A stretch of DNA of 64,000 bases from Blumeriella jaapii (GCA_009599575.1 VWND01000014.1:854561-918560); one strand, 5' to 3'. Shown: positions 23,583-36,206, numbered from the stretch's first letter. Notes: a model not told the origin generated them from the letters alone. Made by a program: numbers and translations.

Positions 23583-26500
23583 TTAAAGGGTTTTCCGCTG
23601 CATTCGACAAGCGATTAATTTTTCGATTTCGTATTTAAGCTTATCAGTTATATTGATAGGTTCAGAGGCTGGGTTAACCTGATCTGGGAGCGCGTCGTTA
23701 GCTGCTTTACGCAGTCGATTAGCGTGAAAAACTGGGTGTACGTTTATAATATTAGGAAGGTTTAGCTTGAAAGCGTTGTCGAAAATTTTGGCTACAATCT
23801 TGAAAGGGCCGTTTGTAGGGTTGTCGAGCTTGCGGGAGGGCCGGGAGGTCGGAAATGGGCGCATATCGAGCCATACGTAGTCGCTAACGTTAAAATCGTT
23901 CGCGCGGCGAGATTTATTCATTTTTTTTTATTTTTTCGTGGGTTTGTTAGAGATGCGATTTGGCGAGGTTTTAGGCGTCGTAATGGCGGCGAGCGTACGC
24001 ACGAGCTTCGTCTGCGTTTAGCTTGTGTAAGGGGTTGAGGGAGGGGGAAGTATCGAGCTTCCAGTTCCAATTGGTGTGAAAAGTATAATCGTGTACAATT
24101 TTAAAAGGTAAAAGGCCATCTAGACTTTCGTGAGGAAGAACCATTTGGGCGAAATCCATTATTAGAAGAAATTCGCTCCAATCGTTTTGATAAAAATTTA
24201 CAAAGGGTCGAAGGCGTTTTTGCAGGTATTGGTTGTAAATTTCGGTCTGACCGTCGGTTTCAGAATGAGCGGCTGTCGAAAGCTTTAGTTGCGTATCGAG
24301 TATTTTGTTTAATTCAGACCAGAAGGTAGACTAATACTAAGGGCCACGATCGCTAATAATATTTTTTGGAGGGCCAAAATACTTGTATATATGAAATATA
24401 TACAGTTTGGCGAGGCTTCGAGCGTCGATATTTTTGTGGCAGAGGATCGAAATAGCTTGCTTGGAAAAGCGATTTATTATTACGAATACGTTATCGTAAT
24501 CGTATTTGTTTTTGTTGAAGCTGCAAAAGTCTATTATAACGTGCTTCCAAGGGTGGTTAGGAACAGGAAAAGGCTGAAGAAGGCCGGGGCGCTTATTTTT
24601 TAGAACAGAACTTTTTCGATAAGCGTGGCAGTTGCGATAGTATTGTTTTACGAAGGCTGTTATATTTCGTTAATAGTATTGGTCCGAGAGCAATTGCGTA
24701 GTTTTGCGAGCGCTGGGGTGAGCGGTGGAAATCTGGTCGTGCATTTTTCGTATAAGGGCCAGACGAAGGTGGTCGACGTTTGGTACTATTAGGCGACCGT
24801 GATATAATAGCAGATCGCGTTTAAATGTATACGGAAACGGAGTGTTGTTATCGTCGTTTTTTTTCGTAGCGTTTCGTACAGCTTTTTTTCGGAGGGCCAT
24901 TAAGCTGCTGGCTGTGCGATTAGCGTGGAAGAGCTGGTCAACGACACGGAGTGCGGAAGAGAAATCAGCTATTTCAACGATAGAAACAGTTGTTTCGGAG
25001 GCCGTGGGAGATCGAAGTTTTTCAGTTAAAAGGCGGTGATTAATTTGATTTGCTCGAAGGAGAGTTTGCAGGCGTTGGATGCGTTTAAAAGAGTTTTGGC
25101 GGTCGAGTTCGCTCGTACGACGTGTTAGTGCGTCAGCCAGAAGGTTGTGTTTATCTAATTTGTACGTAATAAGAAAGTTGTAGTCGGCGAGAAGCTCGGC
25201 CCAGCGTGCTTGTCGAGCGTTTAAGGATTTGGAAGTTATAAAATACTCTAAGGCTTTGTAATTAGTGATTATTTTGATTTGGTAAATTGAGTTAGCTAGT
25301 TTAGCACGAAAGTTGCCTAGAGATTTTACGATTGCGAACATTTTTTTATCGTATACGACGTAGTTTAGCTTTGCGAAGGTTATGGTTTTGCTGAAGTAGG
25401 CGATTGGAAGTCAGTCGTCGCTATGGAATTGCGAAAGCACAGAAGCTACTACGCCGTCGGAAGCGTTAGTTTCTAATATGCAAGGAAGGTCTTGCCTGTA
25501 ATATTGTAGACTGGTGCAGTAGTAAGGGCTAGTATAAGGAGGTCGAAATTCTTTTGATATTCAGAAGTGAAATTGAAAGGAACGTTAGCTTTGGTCAAAT
25601 GGATCAGAGGCTTTGCAATTATATCGTAGTTTCGAATGAAACGTCGGTAAAAGTTACAAAAACCAAGGAAGTTTTGTATATCTTTTACAGTAGTAGGAGG
25701 CTTCCAGTGGGCGACCACGGAGATCTTTTCTGGGTCTACTTTTAGGCCTTTAGTTGAGATGATAAAGCTTAGGTAACGGGTTCGAGTAACGTTGAATTTA
25801 GATTTCCGAATATCGGCCTGTAATTCAGCGTTAGCGAGCTTTTGGAGCATTTTGCGAACGTGTGTGGCGTGTTCCAAAGGGTCGGACGAATAGATGAAAA
25901 TGTCATCCAGGTATGCAGTGCAGAAATCGTTTAAATAGTCGAAAAGAACGTCGTTTATATAGCGTTGGTAAGTTGCGGGTTTATTAATAAGGCCAAAAGG
26001 TAGCATTTTGCATTTATAAGCGCCGTAACGCGTACGAAACGTCGTTAGTTTTTTACTAGCGGGGTTTATTCGAATTTTGTGGAAGGCTTGACGAATATCG
26101 AGCTTCGTAAAGATTCGCGCTTCCGAGAAACGAGCAAGGGTTTTATCGATAAAAGGGAGGGGGTAGCGATCCTTACGAGTGATATTGTTAAAAGCTCGAT
26201 AGTCGATATAAAAACGCAGTGAACCGTCGGGTTTTTTGGCGAAAAGCATTGGAGTAGCGAAGGGAGCGGTGAAAAGTTCGATAAAGCTTTTGTCAAAGTT
26301 ATTTTGCAGGTAGGTTTTAATAATCTCGAGCTTTGGAATCGACATTTTGTATAAAAAAGTGTATTTCAGCTTTTTTTTATTTACAATGAGCTCGATCTTA
26401 TGGTCGTAGGGCCGGTGAAGGGCTAGTTCGTTACTGGCGGCCTTAGAAAACACGTGTTCGAGGTTTTTGTATTTCGAGGGAAAAGATTCGAGGGAAGGTT

Positions 26501-27582
26501 TATTCGAAGTTAGCTTCGCTAAGCTGGTTGAAAGGGTCGAAATCGATATTTTATTGGTTCTGAAACGTTCGAAAAGACTGTGAAATTGGGTTTTAAGAAA
26601 AGTATTATACGTAAGGTCGTTTAGTATTTTGTCGATTTCGTACAGAGAGGTTGAAAACATTTCAATTGCTTTTTTTTTAGAAATCAGCTTGAAAGCGTAT
26701 GCAATAATCTGGCAGATGGAGATTGGGTAAGCAGTAGGTTAAGGGATTCGTTTTCGAACTGGTCGTTTGAGAGGTTCAGAAGGTGGCTTGTTTGAATTAT
26801 CGATTATATTAAGCTAAAAGGCCATCGCGGCGAGGGCTTTTTTTCGGTTTTTAGTGTAATTGTTTTTCGTAGAACGAGAAAGCTGTTTTGACGAAAAGAA
26901 AAAAGAAGGAAAAGAAATAATAGAAGGGGAATCGGCAGCTTGGAAAGGTGGTGTAATTTCTTGTATTATTCTATTAGCGTCGCTATCGAAATTGGCACCG
27001 CGAGTAAAATTCGATTTTTTCGCGCTCCGCACAGCGTCGTAGATTTGCCACAATTGGTTAAGATTCTTGTCACGTTTTACAGCGTCGTTTTGATGGCGAG
27101 ATTGAATTTTTCGGGGGTGCAAATAAAAGATTTTAATACAACGAGCGTAAAAGGCTGTGAGAGGGTAAGACTTCGGCCAATGAAGCTTGCGTTTATTACA
27201 ATCTAATAGAATTTGGTGTTCGGCCAACCAAGTTTTTTCTAGAATCATATTATGATTTCCGAAGTTGGTGATTAAGAAAAAAGTAAACGATTGTATTCGA
27301 TTGTTAATAATAAGATTAAGAAGCGTAAAATGTGTGATTGAATGGCTACGAGCTTTATTATATCTTTTTACAAGAAAAGAAGCCGGGAAAAGTTGAATTA
27401 AAGGTTTTAAAGAAAAAAAAGGATTTGATCAGCGCCGAATCGATTAACGTATAACCGTTCGCTCCAGAGTCGACGAGCGCTTTTATTTTGTACGAAAAGC
27501 CATTTTTAATAAGTATAACGGAAATTGTTAATAAATCGCTATTAAAAAGCTTTCGAACGTCAAGGTAACGCATATCGCGCAA
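23583..27582 (-). pseudogene. inner gypsy pol, degraded
   Basis: On minus: retropepsin with ALVDSGANG (27582-27358); a 395-aa open reverse transcriptase segment (26660-25473) with FTKLDIRQAF, LPFGL and the catalytic YLDD; RNase H and the integrase HHCC region (25341-24670) with LTRR after ADA and the HxxxH..H-type spacing; the integrase core at about 24.6-23.95 kb, disrupted; and a C-terminal part with HPVFHANRLRK (23921-23583). The frame is interrupted by several stops and shifts, so no full polyprotein can be made. Confidence 0.88.
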
Positions 27583-27748
27583 TACGCCTAAAAAAGAAGC
27601 TTTGCTTAGGCCTGGGCGTTTCCCCGATTGGCGGGAGAGCTTTTAATTTCCTTATATGCGTTTTGAAAATCGTCTGGAGAAGGGTTTTCGTTTTTACTAT
27701 TATTATCAAAGGGCGAATCTTCGGCCGGCTCGACCTCGTTTACATTTA

Positions 27749-28860
27749 TCAGCCTGGGAGGGCTTTTGGGTGGAACCGAGGGTCGGCCCGTAGAAGGTTT
27801 TGCAAATTGGCCTTTTTGAACTTTTTGGTGTGAAGTAAAGGACGAGCGTTGTCGTTGGTCCGATCGAAAGGGAAGAACGCCAGAGGGGGCGTTTTGGCGT
27901 GGAGGAGAAGGAAGAACAGAGGGTTAAGGAGAAGCTTGTGGAACATTGAACGACTTTCGTACGTACGATTTGATTCGTAGTATGCTTTGGTTAAGGATTT
28001 ACTATTTTGATAGATGGTAGATTTGGTTGAAAAGCGATTCGCGTATAAAGTTCGTTTAGCCAACTGATTTTGTTTTTCTTGTCGAACGGCGGTGAGCCAA
28101 TCTTTGAAGGTCGTTGTACGCGCCTATTCCAAATGCAGCTTTTCTCGTAGACGCTTTGGTATTTTGTCGCGAAGAGCGTTTCGAAGCTGTTTGTCAGTTC
28201 GTATTTGAGCGTTTGCTGCGAAGGTGGAGAATCGCAGGTAGAATCGCCAAAAGTCGTCGTGCGTATTTATTGCAAGCATTTTGAATTCGTTTTTCGCTTT
28301 CTAAACGTTTGAAAAGTCGGCCAGGAAATCGGCGACCTTTTTTATTAATTCTTCGGGAGGTGTAGAGTCGGAACGGTCCAAGATACGCGGGGTCAGGAAC
28401 TCCTTTGCTACGCTTTCGGTCTGATCGAGTATGTAATTTTTGCGGGATCGATCGCTAGCGAAGTAGTCGTGGTAGAGTTCGAGGTTGTCGAGAATTCTAG
28501 TTTTTTAGTGGCGTGCTTTGTAATCTTTACTATTATTTAGCTTAAACTCAAGGTTCGGAACGCGTTTTATACGAGTTAGTCGAGAGTCAGCAGATAAATG
28601 GGAATTATAGCGTTTAAAAGGCGCGCTAGGGTCTTGGCCGTTATGGGGAGATTTAAAAAGAGTTCGCGAAGAGCGTGGAAGTTGGTTTGCAGCGTTTGTT
28701 GGTTGAAATGAGACGTTGCGAGGAGGAGCAGCAGATTCGCGATTAGCAGAAGCACGTTCGATGGATTTTATCAAACGTTTTGATTGAGGGGTTTGTCGCA
28801 GTCGTATAGTTTCTAGAAGTTGTCGTTTACGCTTTTGCGCTTTTTTCAGTTGATTTTGCA
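27749..28860 (-). pseudogene. inner gypsy gag, degraded
   Basis: On minus: an N-terminal basic/disordered part, then a helical gag core with LELYHDYFA and FWRFYLRFSTFA, and a C-terminal part rich in basic and aromatic residues. Broken by several stops at probable Gln and Trp codons. Position right after the 5' LTR and before protease fits gag. Confidence 0.7.
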
Positions 28861-29215
28861 GAAGTTTTAATTAAATGCTTTCAGCGCTAGGCTGCAAGAA
28901 AGAGGTGGCAGGCGAAATGGTTGGCGCTTTGCCTTTTCCTTTGTTTTTTTTTCTTCGGGGGGAGGACTGTTTTTCAAAAGAAGAAGCTTTTGGGGGAGGC
29001 TGATTTTTCGCTGATTGAAAGAAGGGAGATTGTGGTGTAGTAGCAGGAGCTGAAAAGCTCTGCTAAAAGGAAGATCGTTGAACAAATGCCATTTTTCGCG
29101 AAATGCGGAAATAGGCCTTTTTACGACCGGTCGATCACCTTGGTGTGACCCGTAAGGAATTCGAGAGGAAAGATAGTTTACGCCGTCGCCAGCGTAGAAA
29201 AAGAGTTGTTGATAA

Positions 29216-29514
29216 TGTAACGATTTAATCAGTCGAAGGGCTGGGAGATTAGTCAACTGGTCGCCGTGTTTATATGGTATGAGAAACGAGCCTTTGGTTT
29301 TGTAACAACAAAAATATTCATTTAGAATCAACAACTGCAGAAGGCAGAGGTTGCTAAGGGGAGAGAGCTTTATATATATGATAGTCTCTATAGTTGATGG
29401 GAAGACCTACCAGGAGACCAGGGAGCTTGCAGCTATACGTAGTTGCTGGGGAGCTTGCAGCTATACGTAGTTGCTGGGGTGACACGAGAGGTGGCAACAG
29501 AGTGAATCGTCATA
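29216..29514 (-). repeat. 5' LTR of inner gypsy
   Basis: 299 bp, same length as its partner, followed by AAAAG at 29515-29519. Its right part is less mutated than the corresponding part of the other copy. Confidence 0.95.
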
Positions 29515-29519
29515 AAAAG

Positions 29520-30960
29520 GGCCCGACATTTTTCCTCGTTGCATTCCTTTTAAAAGATTTGTAATAGATCGGCAAAGCTTAGCGTAGTTCTTAATAAAAC
29601 GTTTGTAGAAATTGGTGAAACCCAAAAACATTTGAATATTTCGCCACGTAATAAAAAGGGGCCATTTCCGAATATTATCCATTTTCCCTGGGTCCATTTT
29701 AATTCCCGTAGGAATAACGACGAAGCCTAGGAACTTAATCGTATTCGTATCGAAGGCATATTTTTTCAGATTTCCGTAAAATTTATTAGTACGGAGTTTT
29801 TCGAAAACTTTTTTTACCGCGTTTATATAATCGTCGGAGTTTTCGGAAAATATTAGAATATCGTCGAGGTAAATTATATACGTAATATCTACTAAACCGA
29901 CTAAAACTTAATTAATATATGCTTGAAAAATTGCTGGTGCGTTCGAAAGGCCGAAAAGTAATACGCAGTACTCGAAGTGTCCGTAACGAATGCGAAACGC
30001 AGTCTTCCATTTATTTTCCTCCTTTATTCGAAGGCGGTAGTACGCCCAAATAAAGTTTAGCTTAATGAATATTTTAGCTTTTCTTAAACGATCCAAAGTT
30101 TCGCTTATAAAAGGTAGGGGAATTCGATTCTTAACCGTAACTGCGTTTAGATTCTTATAATCGACGCATAATCGTAAACTTCCGTTTTTTTTCGGTATGA
30201 ATATTACCGGTGCGCCGGCAGGGCTAGTAGACCTTCTTATCCAGCCTTTTTTTAAGCTCGAATCGAGATATTCGCGTAATTCGGTGAGTTTAAATTCCGA
30301 CAAAAGATAAACTGGTTCCTAAAGGGAGTTTTTTCCCTCCGCGAGGTCTATTCGATATTCCATAGGATAGTAAGAAGCTAGGGTAACCGCGGCGGTATCG
30401 TCGAATACGTCGGCGTAATCGTCGTATTTAGAGGGTAATTGATACTGTTTTTTAGTAGCTTTTTTCAAAACGATACAAAACGCTTGCTCCCTTTTGGATT
30501 CCTTTTTAAAACGTTTGATTGTAACGAAATTAAGCTGTAAGCGTTCGATTGGATATCGCCACGATTTAGCTCGAAAGCTTATAGCGGGGTCGATATTTCG
30601 CAACCAAAAGAACCTTAGGATAAATAAAACCCCTGGGATATTTATATCGCAAGCCACGAAATCGCTTTGTATTTTTTTAATTATTCCATAACTATTAATA
30701 GCGCGAATAAATTGCGTATGCGTGCCGTAAATAATTACTTTTTTTCTTTTAACCGTAGATAAATTAATACGTTTTTAAATTGGTTTCCATTTATATTTAA
30801 TTAATAACTTTTGAATTACGCAGTTTTTCTTCGCGCCGCAATCGATAAAAGCTCGTTTCGTACGAGTTTCGCTTTTGGCTTTTTTAATTTCGATTGAAAT
30901 TATTATTTTCTGCTTTTTTTTTTCGCTCGATTTTATTAGCAACGACGAAATTAAAATCGA
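29520..30960 (-). pseudogene. outer chromovirus pol fragment: protease and reverse transcriptase
   Basis: On minus: a protease-like RAFIDCGAKKN (the usual DSG reads DCG) near 30.85 kb; RT with [20 protein letters not shown] and NRIPLPFI (30303-29908), [11 protein letters not shown], and the catalytic YLDDILIF near 29.86 kb; and the thumb/connection segment QMFLGFTNFYKRFI (29697-29515). A stop near 29905 and others break the frame. The coding continues at 23035 after the inner gypsy insertion. Confidence 0.88.
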
Positions 30961-30999
30961 ACGAAAGCTTTTTCCGAATCTTTAAATTTGTTAGCTTCG

Positions 31000-32236
31000 G
31001 GGCAGTTAAGGCTATATATTTTTTTTTATTGCATTTATAATATTCGACTTTTGAACAATTGATTATGCGGTGCTTTTCTTTTTGGCAGCGATTGCATTTC
31101 GAAGAGTAAAAAGAATTGTTAAAAGTTTTAGGATTCCAAAGGATTTTGTTAAAATTATCGTTTTCTCGCTTTCGTTTTTCTTTTTGTAACGTATTTTCGA
31201 ATCGAGAACGGTATATATTTATTCTAGCCTTTGGGCTTTAATCGTAAATATAAATCTTTTTCTCTTTTTTTTCTTTGCGCTCGTTTCGTCGTTTATTATC
31301 TTTCGTTTCGTCGCTGATGATTTTATTAGCATTTTCGATACGACGAGCGATTAATATCAATTTTTCGTGCGAGCTTGTAGCTGTAGTATTATTTCGTTTA
31401 ATAATTTTTTTTCGAAAAGTAAATCGAAGTTTTGCGAAAAGCATTCTTTTTCTAGTCGCATCGTCTGTTATTTGCAACTGCTGTTCGAGATTATTTAAAT
31501 AAGCAACGAAATCGTTAACTGATTTATGCTTTTTTTGCTTCGTCTTATCGTATAAATTCGAGGCCGCGATTTTTCGATTTTTCGCATTTATCAGAAAGTT
31601 CAATATTCATTTTTTGAAATCGTTTTATATGGTTCGAATATTCGTAAAACGTCGTTCGTATTCGATTTATTTTTTTTTTATTTTATCGTCGAAAGCTAAA
31701 ACACAGGCGTCAATTTTCTTTTGATCGGTACAGAATATTACTTTTTTATTTTGGCGGAAGCTTCGCTTTGCACGCCGAATAAAAAATTAAACTTTTTTAG
31801 TATTTTTCCCTCGATATATTAGAAAGTTTCTTATTTTTGGTGCCTTTCGGCTCGAATTCGCTGTGTCTTTTACAGAAGGTATAATATACTTAAAGGAGAT
31901 GCTAAATCGTTTTTAATAAGTATTATTATTATAATACTTTAAAGATATTCTATAATAATCGCCGGCTTAGGTTATTTTCTGTTTTTTTTCAGTTGGGACG
32001 ATGTTAGAAGATATAAAAACTTTTTTTTCGATATTTTCGAAAGCGTCAAGTTCTCGTTGAAATTGTTTAACCTTTTTTCGAAATTCGTTTCGGCGTTTTT
32101 TGGTTTTTTCGAATCTTTTAATTGTTTCGTAGACTTTTTTCTCAGTTTTTTTCTGTTTCATTTTAGTTCGTATTTCTTTTACTTTTTTACGTTTATCGTT
32201 TTCTTTTTGTTCGACGCGGATTCGTTTATCAGCCAA
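31000..32236 (-). pseudogene. outer chromovirus gag, degraded
   Basis: On minus: a Lys/Glu-rich coiled-coil N-terminus (32236-31967), a helical gag core (31603-31238) and a C-x2-C-x4-H-x4-C zinc knuckle (CNRCQKEKHRIINC) near 31.08 kb. Frame broken by stops and shifts. Confidence 0.75.
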
Positions 32237-32570
32237 ATAAATCAGGATTTCGATGGAAAATCTTCCCGAATCGCTTTGAGCGTGGCCTTTTTTAGTAATT
32301 TTTTCGATAAAAGAAATTGGGAAGTCGTCGCGCCCTGGTAGTAGGGTATTTTCGACCCTTGGTGAGGCTGGTGACGTCAGAGGAAACGATAGTACGGGGT
32401 TTTTCTGAGCAGCCGAAAATGCTGGGTCTTTTTGAATAGCTGAAAGTGCCTGTTTTCTGCGAGTGCGAAAAGCTATAATATCGATAATAACGATATAAAT
32501 GTAATAATATAATAGGAGGTTGTTTTAATAATATCGAACTGCCGTTCCGGTAGATAGAAAAAAATCAGAA

Positions 32571-32983
32571 TGTAAAAATTGAAAAGCAGGAAAATACTAG
32601 TTCAGATAATAAAGCTCAAATAAAATTGAATTAATAATCAGACTGATTTTTATCTTTTACATTTTTAGTAGAAAGCGTGTATAAGTATAAAAGGAGGGGT
32701 GGAGCCTTCGAGAAAAGTATTTCCCAGAAAACCAGGCGAGCCCTATTTAATATGCTTTTCCAGCCCCCATCCCGACCTTTTTTTATTCTTTTTAATATAA
32801 CCCTAATAACTGGTTCTTTAGCAATCACTCCTATAAAGTGTTTTATCTAAATGTTATCTCCAGCCCCCATAATACTATCCGGCCCCCACGGCCTATCCGC
32901 AGAAAATACTATTCGAGGATTGGTAGGAGGCAGAGGGTCTTGGCGGATCACCTGACTCATACACGTGATGTTGGTTCCTGACA
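32571..32983 (-). repeat. 5' LTR of outer chromovirus
   Basis: 413 bp, TG...CA ends, followed by AAGAT at 32984-32988. Its right 150 bp keep runs of C and G that are T and A in the left LTR, while its left part is more mutated than the left LTR. Confidence 0.95.
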
Positions 32984-32988
32984 AAGAT

Positions 32989-33620
32989 CACAGTCATTCC
33001 TCTGTTCTGGTTGTGTTACAGGTCCTGGTTTGAGTCTGACCCTTGAACTATCGGTCACGTGATACGGGTCAACAAGCAGGTGGTTCCCAGTCACTGTGTT
33101 TTTGAAGAGCTCGCAGCAGTTGCAATCGAGCATTTTCTTCGAAGTCACACCTGCAGAATACTTTGTGCCTTCAACCAGGGTTTCGTTACGGTGCCGCCTT
33201 GCATTCTTTAGGCACATCCGTTTAGTGTTCGGAGCTCCTGTTTTCACATGGCTTTGCCCGCTGCATCTCACTAGCTAACTCCTACATCGAGCTACTCGCA
33301 ATGTTGCTCAGGAAGCGGTCTTTTAATACAATCCATACTGGTTCAACTTGAAGTTTTGCGTCGTCCATCTGCTCAAGCAGCTCAATATAACGTAGGATAA
33401 ATATAAATTTTGGTCAGAAAGCAAGTGATGAAAATGAAATTGGGATATCTTTCCTTTTTACGTCTGTGTGGATCTTTCAAAAGTACCAATTTCGCGTCTA
33501 GGTTTTCACTTCCCAATACAAGCAAGCAGAATGCTCTCCCTGTCTTGTTGCATATCGCAAAAGATGCCAAGCCACCTATCATCAATTCTACTCAGTGTAA
33601 TGAGCTTATCACACCTCGAT
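32989..33620. other. intergenic flank of the retrotransposon nest
   Basis: Base composition returns abruptly to normal right after the target duplication. No gene is supported; a 104-codon minus ORF partly inside the LTR has no recognisable domain. Confidence 0.5.
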
Positions 33621-35990
33621 TAGAGACTTTTGTTTGTCGTACATCGCAGCCGTGGCAAACTTTACCCATTTGTCTATTTTACTCGGTATGAGAGCGATAA
33701 GCTTACCAGAGACGTTACCATTGGAAAAAAGTTCTTTTGTTGCATCTCGCAGATGTGGCGAAAGTCGTTTAATAGCCATTTTCAAGATACTTCCTATATC
33801 ACGACGTTATACAAGCAAGCGTCAATCACGAGTTCTTAACTTACAATCCGCTATGTATACCCCAACATTTTCCTCTTTCTTTGCTTTTTTTTTCTTTCAA
33901 GCCCGTGTCCAGTTTGCCATGGCTGTAGCGCAAGATCGTTCCTACGGGGAAACTTTTCACTTGTTGCTTGTCGCTGACATGTGGCAATGTTATCCACTCA
34001 ACTTGCTATTATAAGCTTACCAGAAATATCACTGTAGGAAGATCTTTTTGCTAGCTGCAGATCTGTGGCAAACCTATCCATTGGCCTTAAACAGCCAAAT
34101 CCACTCTGACCTGGACTGCCATAGAGGCCATCCGCGGTCTGCTTAAGACAGCCAAGCCAAATCTAAGCCCAGAAAGAGCATATCTAGCATAGCGTTAGGC
34201 CAGACGGACTTGACAACGTGGACGAATATCTTTTATTTGTTGCACGTCGCAGATAAGGCCAAGAGCTACCTATCTACCTATCTACTCGATAAGACTTGAC
34301 AACGTGGAGGAATATCTTTCATTTGTTGCACGTCGCAGATAATGCCAAGAGCTAGCTACCTAGGTACCTATCTACTCGATAAGAGCTGAATAATTCTGTC
34401 CGCTACAGAGATGTACATTTGCCTATACGTACTTCACAATGACTTTGCCAAAGCTCGGAAGCTCAGCAAAGCCATGTAGAAATCACGGCGAAAGATACTA
34501 CGAGGAAACTTTTTGTCTATTGCATATCGCAAATGTGACAAAGCTAATCTTGCAACCTATTCGACCAGGTCAACTTTGACGTGGACTACTCTGAAACTGA
34601 GTCCGTGATATAAGCTCGGCGAAGCTAAGTTCAAGTCAAAAGCATGCCCGGCACAGCGTAAGGACTCTCTTTACCACGGGGGACGGACAACTTCTGTTGC
34701 ACGTCGCAAAATTGTGGCGAACAAGTTACCTTTTTAGCCACGATCTAACCAGCCACTCACGTTTAACTAGACACTTCAGAATCAGACACGATTAAATCTC
34801 AGCAAAGCTGAGTCCGAGGCCAAATCAAAAGCACATCTGACGTCGTCATGAGGACGGACACTTTTTACACATTGCAGAAGTGGCAAACCCTTCCCATTTA
34901 TCCAGCCGATTCGACTTGCTCGGAATTCAAACCCAATCTATCCTTCATTTTGCTAGACTAACTGCCTTAAAGATAGGTATCTACGAACTCAATCAGCCAG
35001 CAAGAAGCTGCTCATCAAAGCTAAAGCCACATCAAACGCACGGAGGACTTTGTCGCGAGGAAAGCGTCCCAGCTTTCGTCTGTTGCACCTACCAAATGTG
35101 GAAATGCTGCACCTACAGGTTCCTATCCATTCGAATCGACCAGGTCTGCTCTTCGCTGGGCTTCACTGAAGTTGGTCCATGACAAGCCCACCAAAGCCGA
35201 GTCAAAAACCTGGCCGACGTCAGCACGGGGAAGAAATATCTTCTCTTGCACATCGCACATGTGGCAAATCTATCCCCGCCTATCCATTCGAATCTACCAT
35301 CTTAACTCTGAACCGGACGGCTCTAGAATTCTTCCACGATGGGCTTGTCAAAGCCAAGCCAAAAGACGGCGGACTTTCCATTCAGAGAAACTTTTCGTCT
35401 CTTGCACATCGCAGATATATCCAAGAAGATACCTATCTACCTATCTATTCGATTCGACCCGATCCAATCTGAGTTGGACTTCTCAATCCACAATAAGCTT
35501 AGCGAAGCCAAGTCGAGTTCAAGTCAGAAGCCCGTCTGGCGTAACCTAAAGACTTCTTGTTTGTTGCACATCGCAGACGCGGCAAATTTAACCTTGTGTT
35601 CAAATACGACCAGATCCATTCTAAAATGGACTCCACGGGACCGCTCGAAAATATCCATCCATGTACCGTAGCTAATCCGTGATGAGCCGCTTTCCAAAGC
35701 CCAAGTAAAGTCAGATCAAATACGTGGCGCAGAAGCGTAGTGATGGACGCCACCACTGGGAGATGCTCTCTGTTGCATTTCACAGGTGTGGAAAAGTCAA
35801 CTGTTCGTTCGACTTTGCCTCATCAATATGCACTGGACGGTGCAGGACTGCAACAAACTTCTCAAAGTATCGACCTATCTACTGTGCCTAATCCGCGATG
35901 AGCATACCAAAGCCAGATCCAAGAATACCGTGGACTCCATCACGGGGACTGACAGCTTTTGTTGCATATTTCAGACACTGTAGCAAAGTC
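33620..35990. repeat. array of about 15 diverged copies of a near-palindromic motif
   Basis: A core close to TTGTTGCACATCGCAGATG followed by TGGCAAA recurs near 33640, 33740, 33965, 34050, 34238, 34318, 34516, 34693, 34866, 35077, 35245, 35395, 35553, 35770 and 35958. Spacing varies from about 80 to 225 bp. Between cores, weaker shared segments recur (ATCCATTCGA, AAGCCAAGTC, CTGGACT, GATAAGCTCAGC). The core folds on itself: TTGC-ACATC pairs with GATGTGGCAA around a GCA loop, with one unpaired base. No reading frame runs through the units. Looks like an old, degenerated tandem duplication; origin unknown. Confidence 0.65.
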
Positions 35991-36174
35991 ATTTTGCCTC
36001 GTTCAATTTCACCAGTTCCCGCTTTGGACTGGAAAAACACGTCTGGCGACGACTACCTTTCCTGCCTTGCGGGCAACCTTTCGTAGAAAACATGAACGCG
36101 CTGAGCTGTTTCTGAACAATTAGAACGTTGAGATGTCTATTTGCAAGTCTAGCAATAAGAGTTTTGCTATTCAA

Positions 36175-36177
<3 letters not shown>

Positions 36178-36206
<29 letters not shown>
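36178..36206. repeat. T29 homopolymer
   Basis: 29 consecutive T at the right edge of the repeat array; on minus a poly(A) tract. It could mark the tail of a retrotransposed sequence, but no element was recognised. Confidence 0.6.

Larger units (their letters stand above)
23041..29514 (-). mobile_element. second Ty3/gypsy retrotransposon nested in the chromovirus RNase H region
   Basis: Two 299-bp LTRs (23041-23339 and 29216-29514) with inverted termini TGTGACGAT / ATCGTCACA, the last bases altered to ATA in both copies, flanked by AAAAG (23036-23040 and 29515-29519). Total 6474 bp. On minus: gag, protease, reverse transcriptase, RNase H, integrase and a C-terminal DNA-binding region, then a purine tract next to the 3' LTR. 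It separates the KGMQRGKMSGPF segment (29.5 kb) of the outer element from its RNase H (23.0 kb). It carries longer intact ORFs than the outer element, consistent with later arrival or milder mutation. A related LTR relic occurs near 57.2-57.4 kb. Confidence 0.96.
10923..32983 (-). mobile_element. outer Ty3/gypsy chromovirus, mutated and split by two nested insertions
   Basis: Direct LTRs at 10923-11333 and 32571-32983 are flanked by the 5-bp target duplication AAGAT (10918-10922 and 32984-32988). Removing the two nested elements and their duplications leaves about 7.3 kb, a normal size for this group. On minus the order is gag with a CCHC zinc knuckle, protease, reverse transcriptase, RNase H, integrase, chromodomain, then a polypurine tract (about 11334-11348) next to the 3' LTR at the left. 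Many CAA/CAG and TGG codons are now stops, as expected from RIP. The element lands between the dehydrogenase gene and a repeat-bearing intergenic region. Not functional. Confidence 0.95.

Noticed and set aside
33634..34014. 126-codon plus ORF and similar ORFs in the repeat array
   Set aside because: Different units are open in different frames and no frame spans several units, so the repeats are not a coding repeat protein as they stand.
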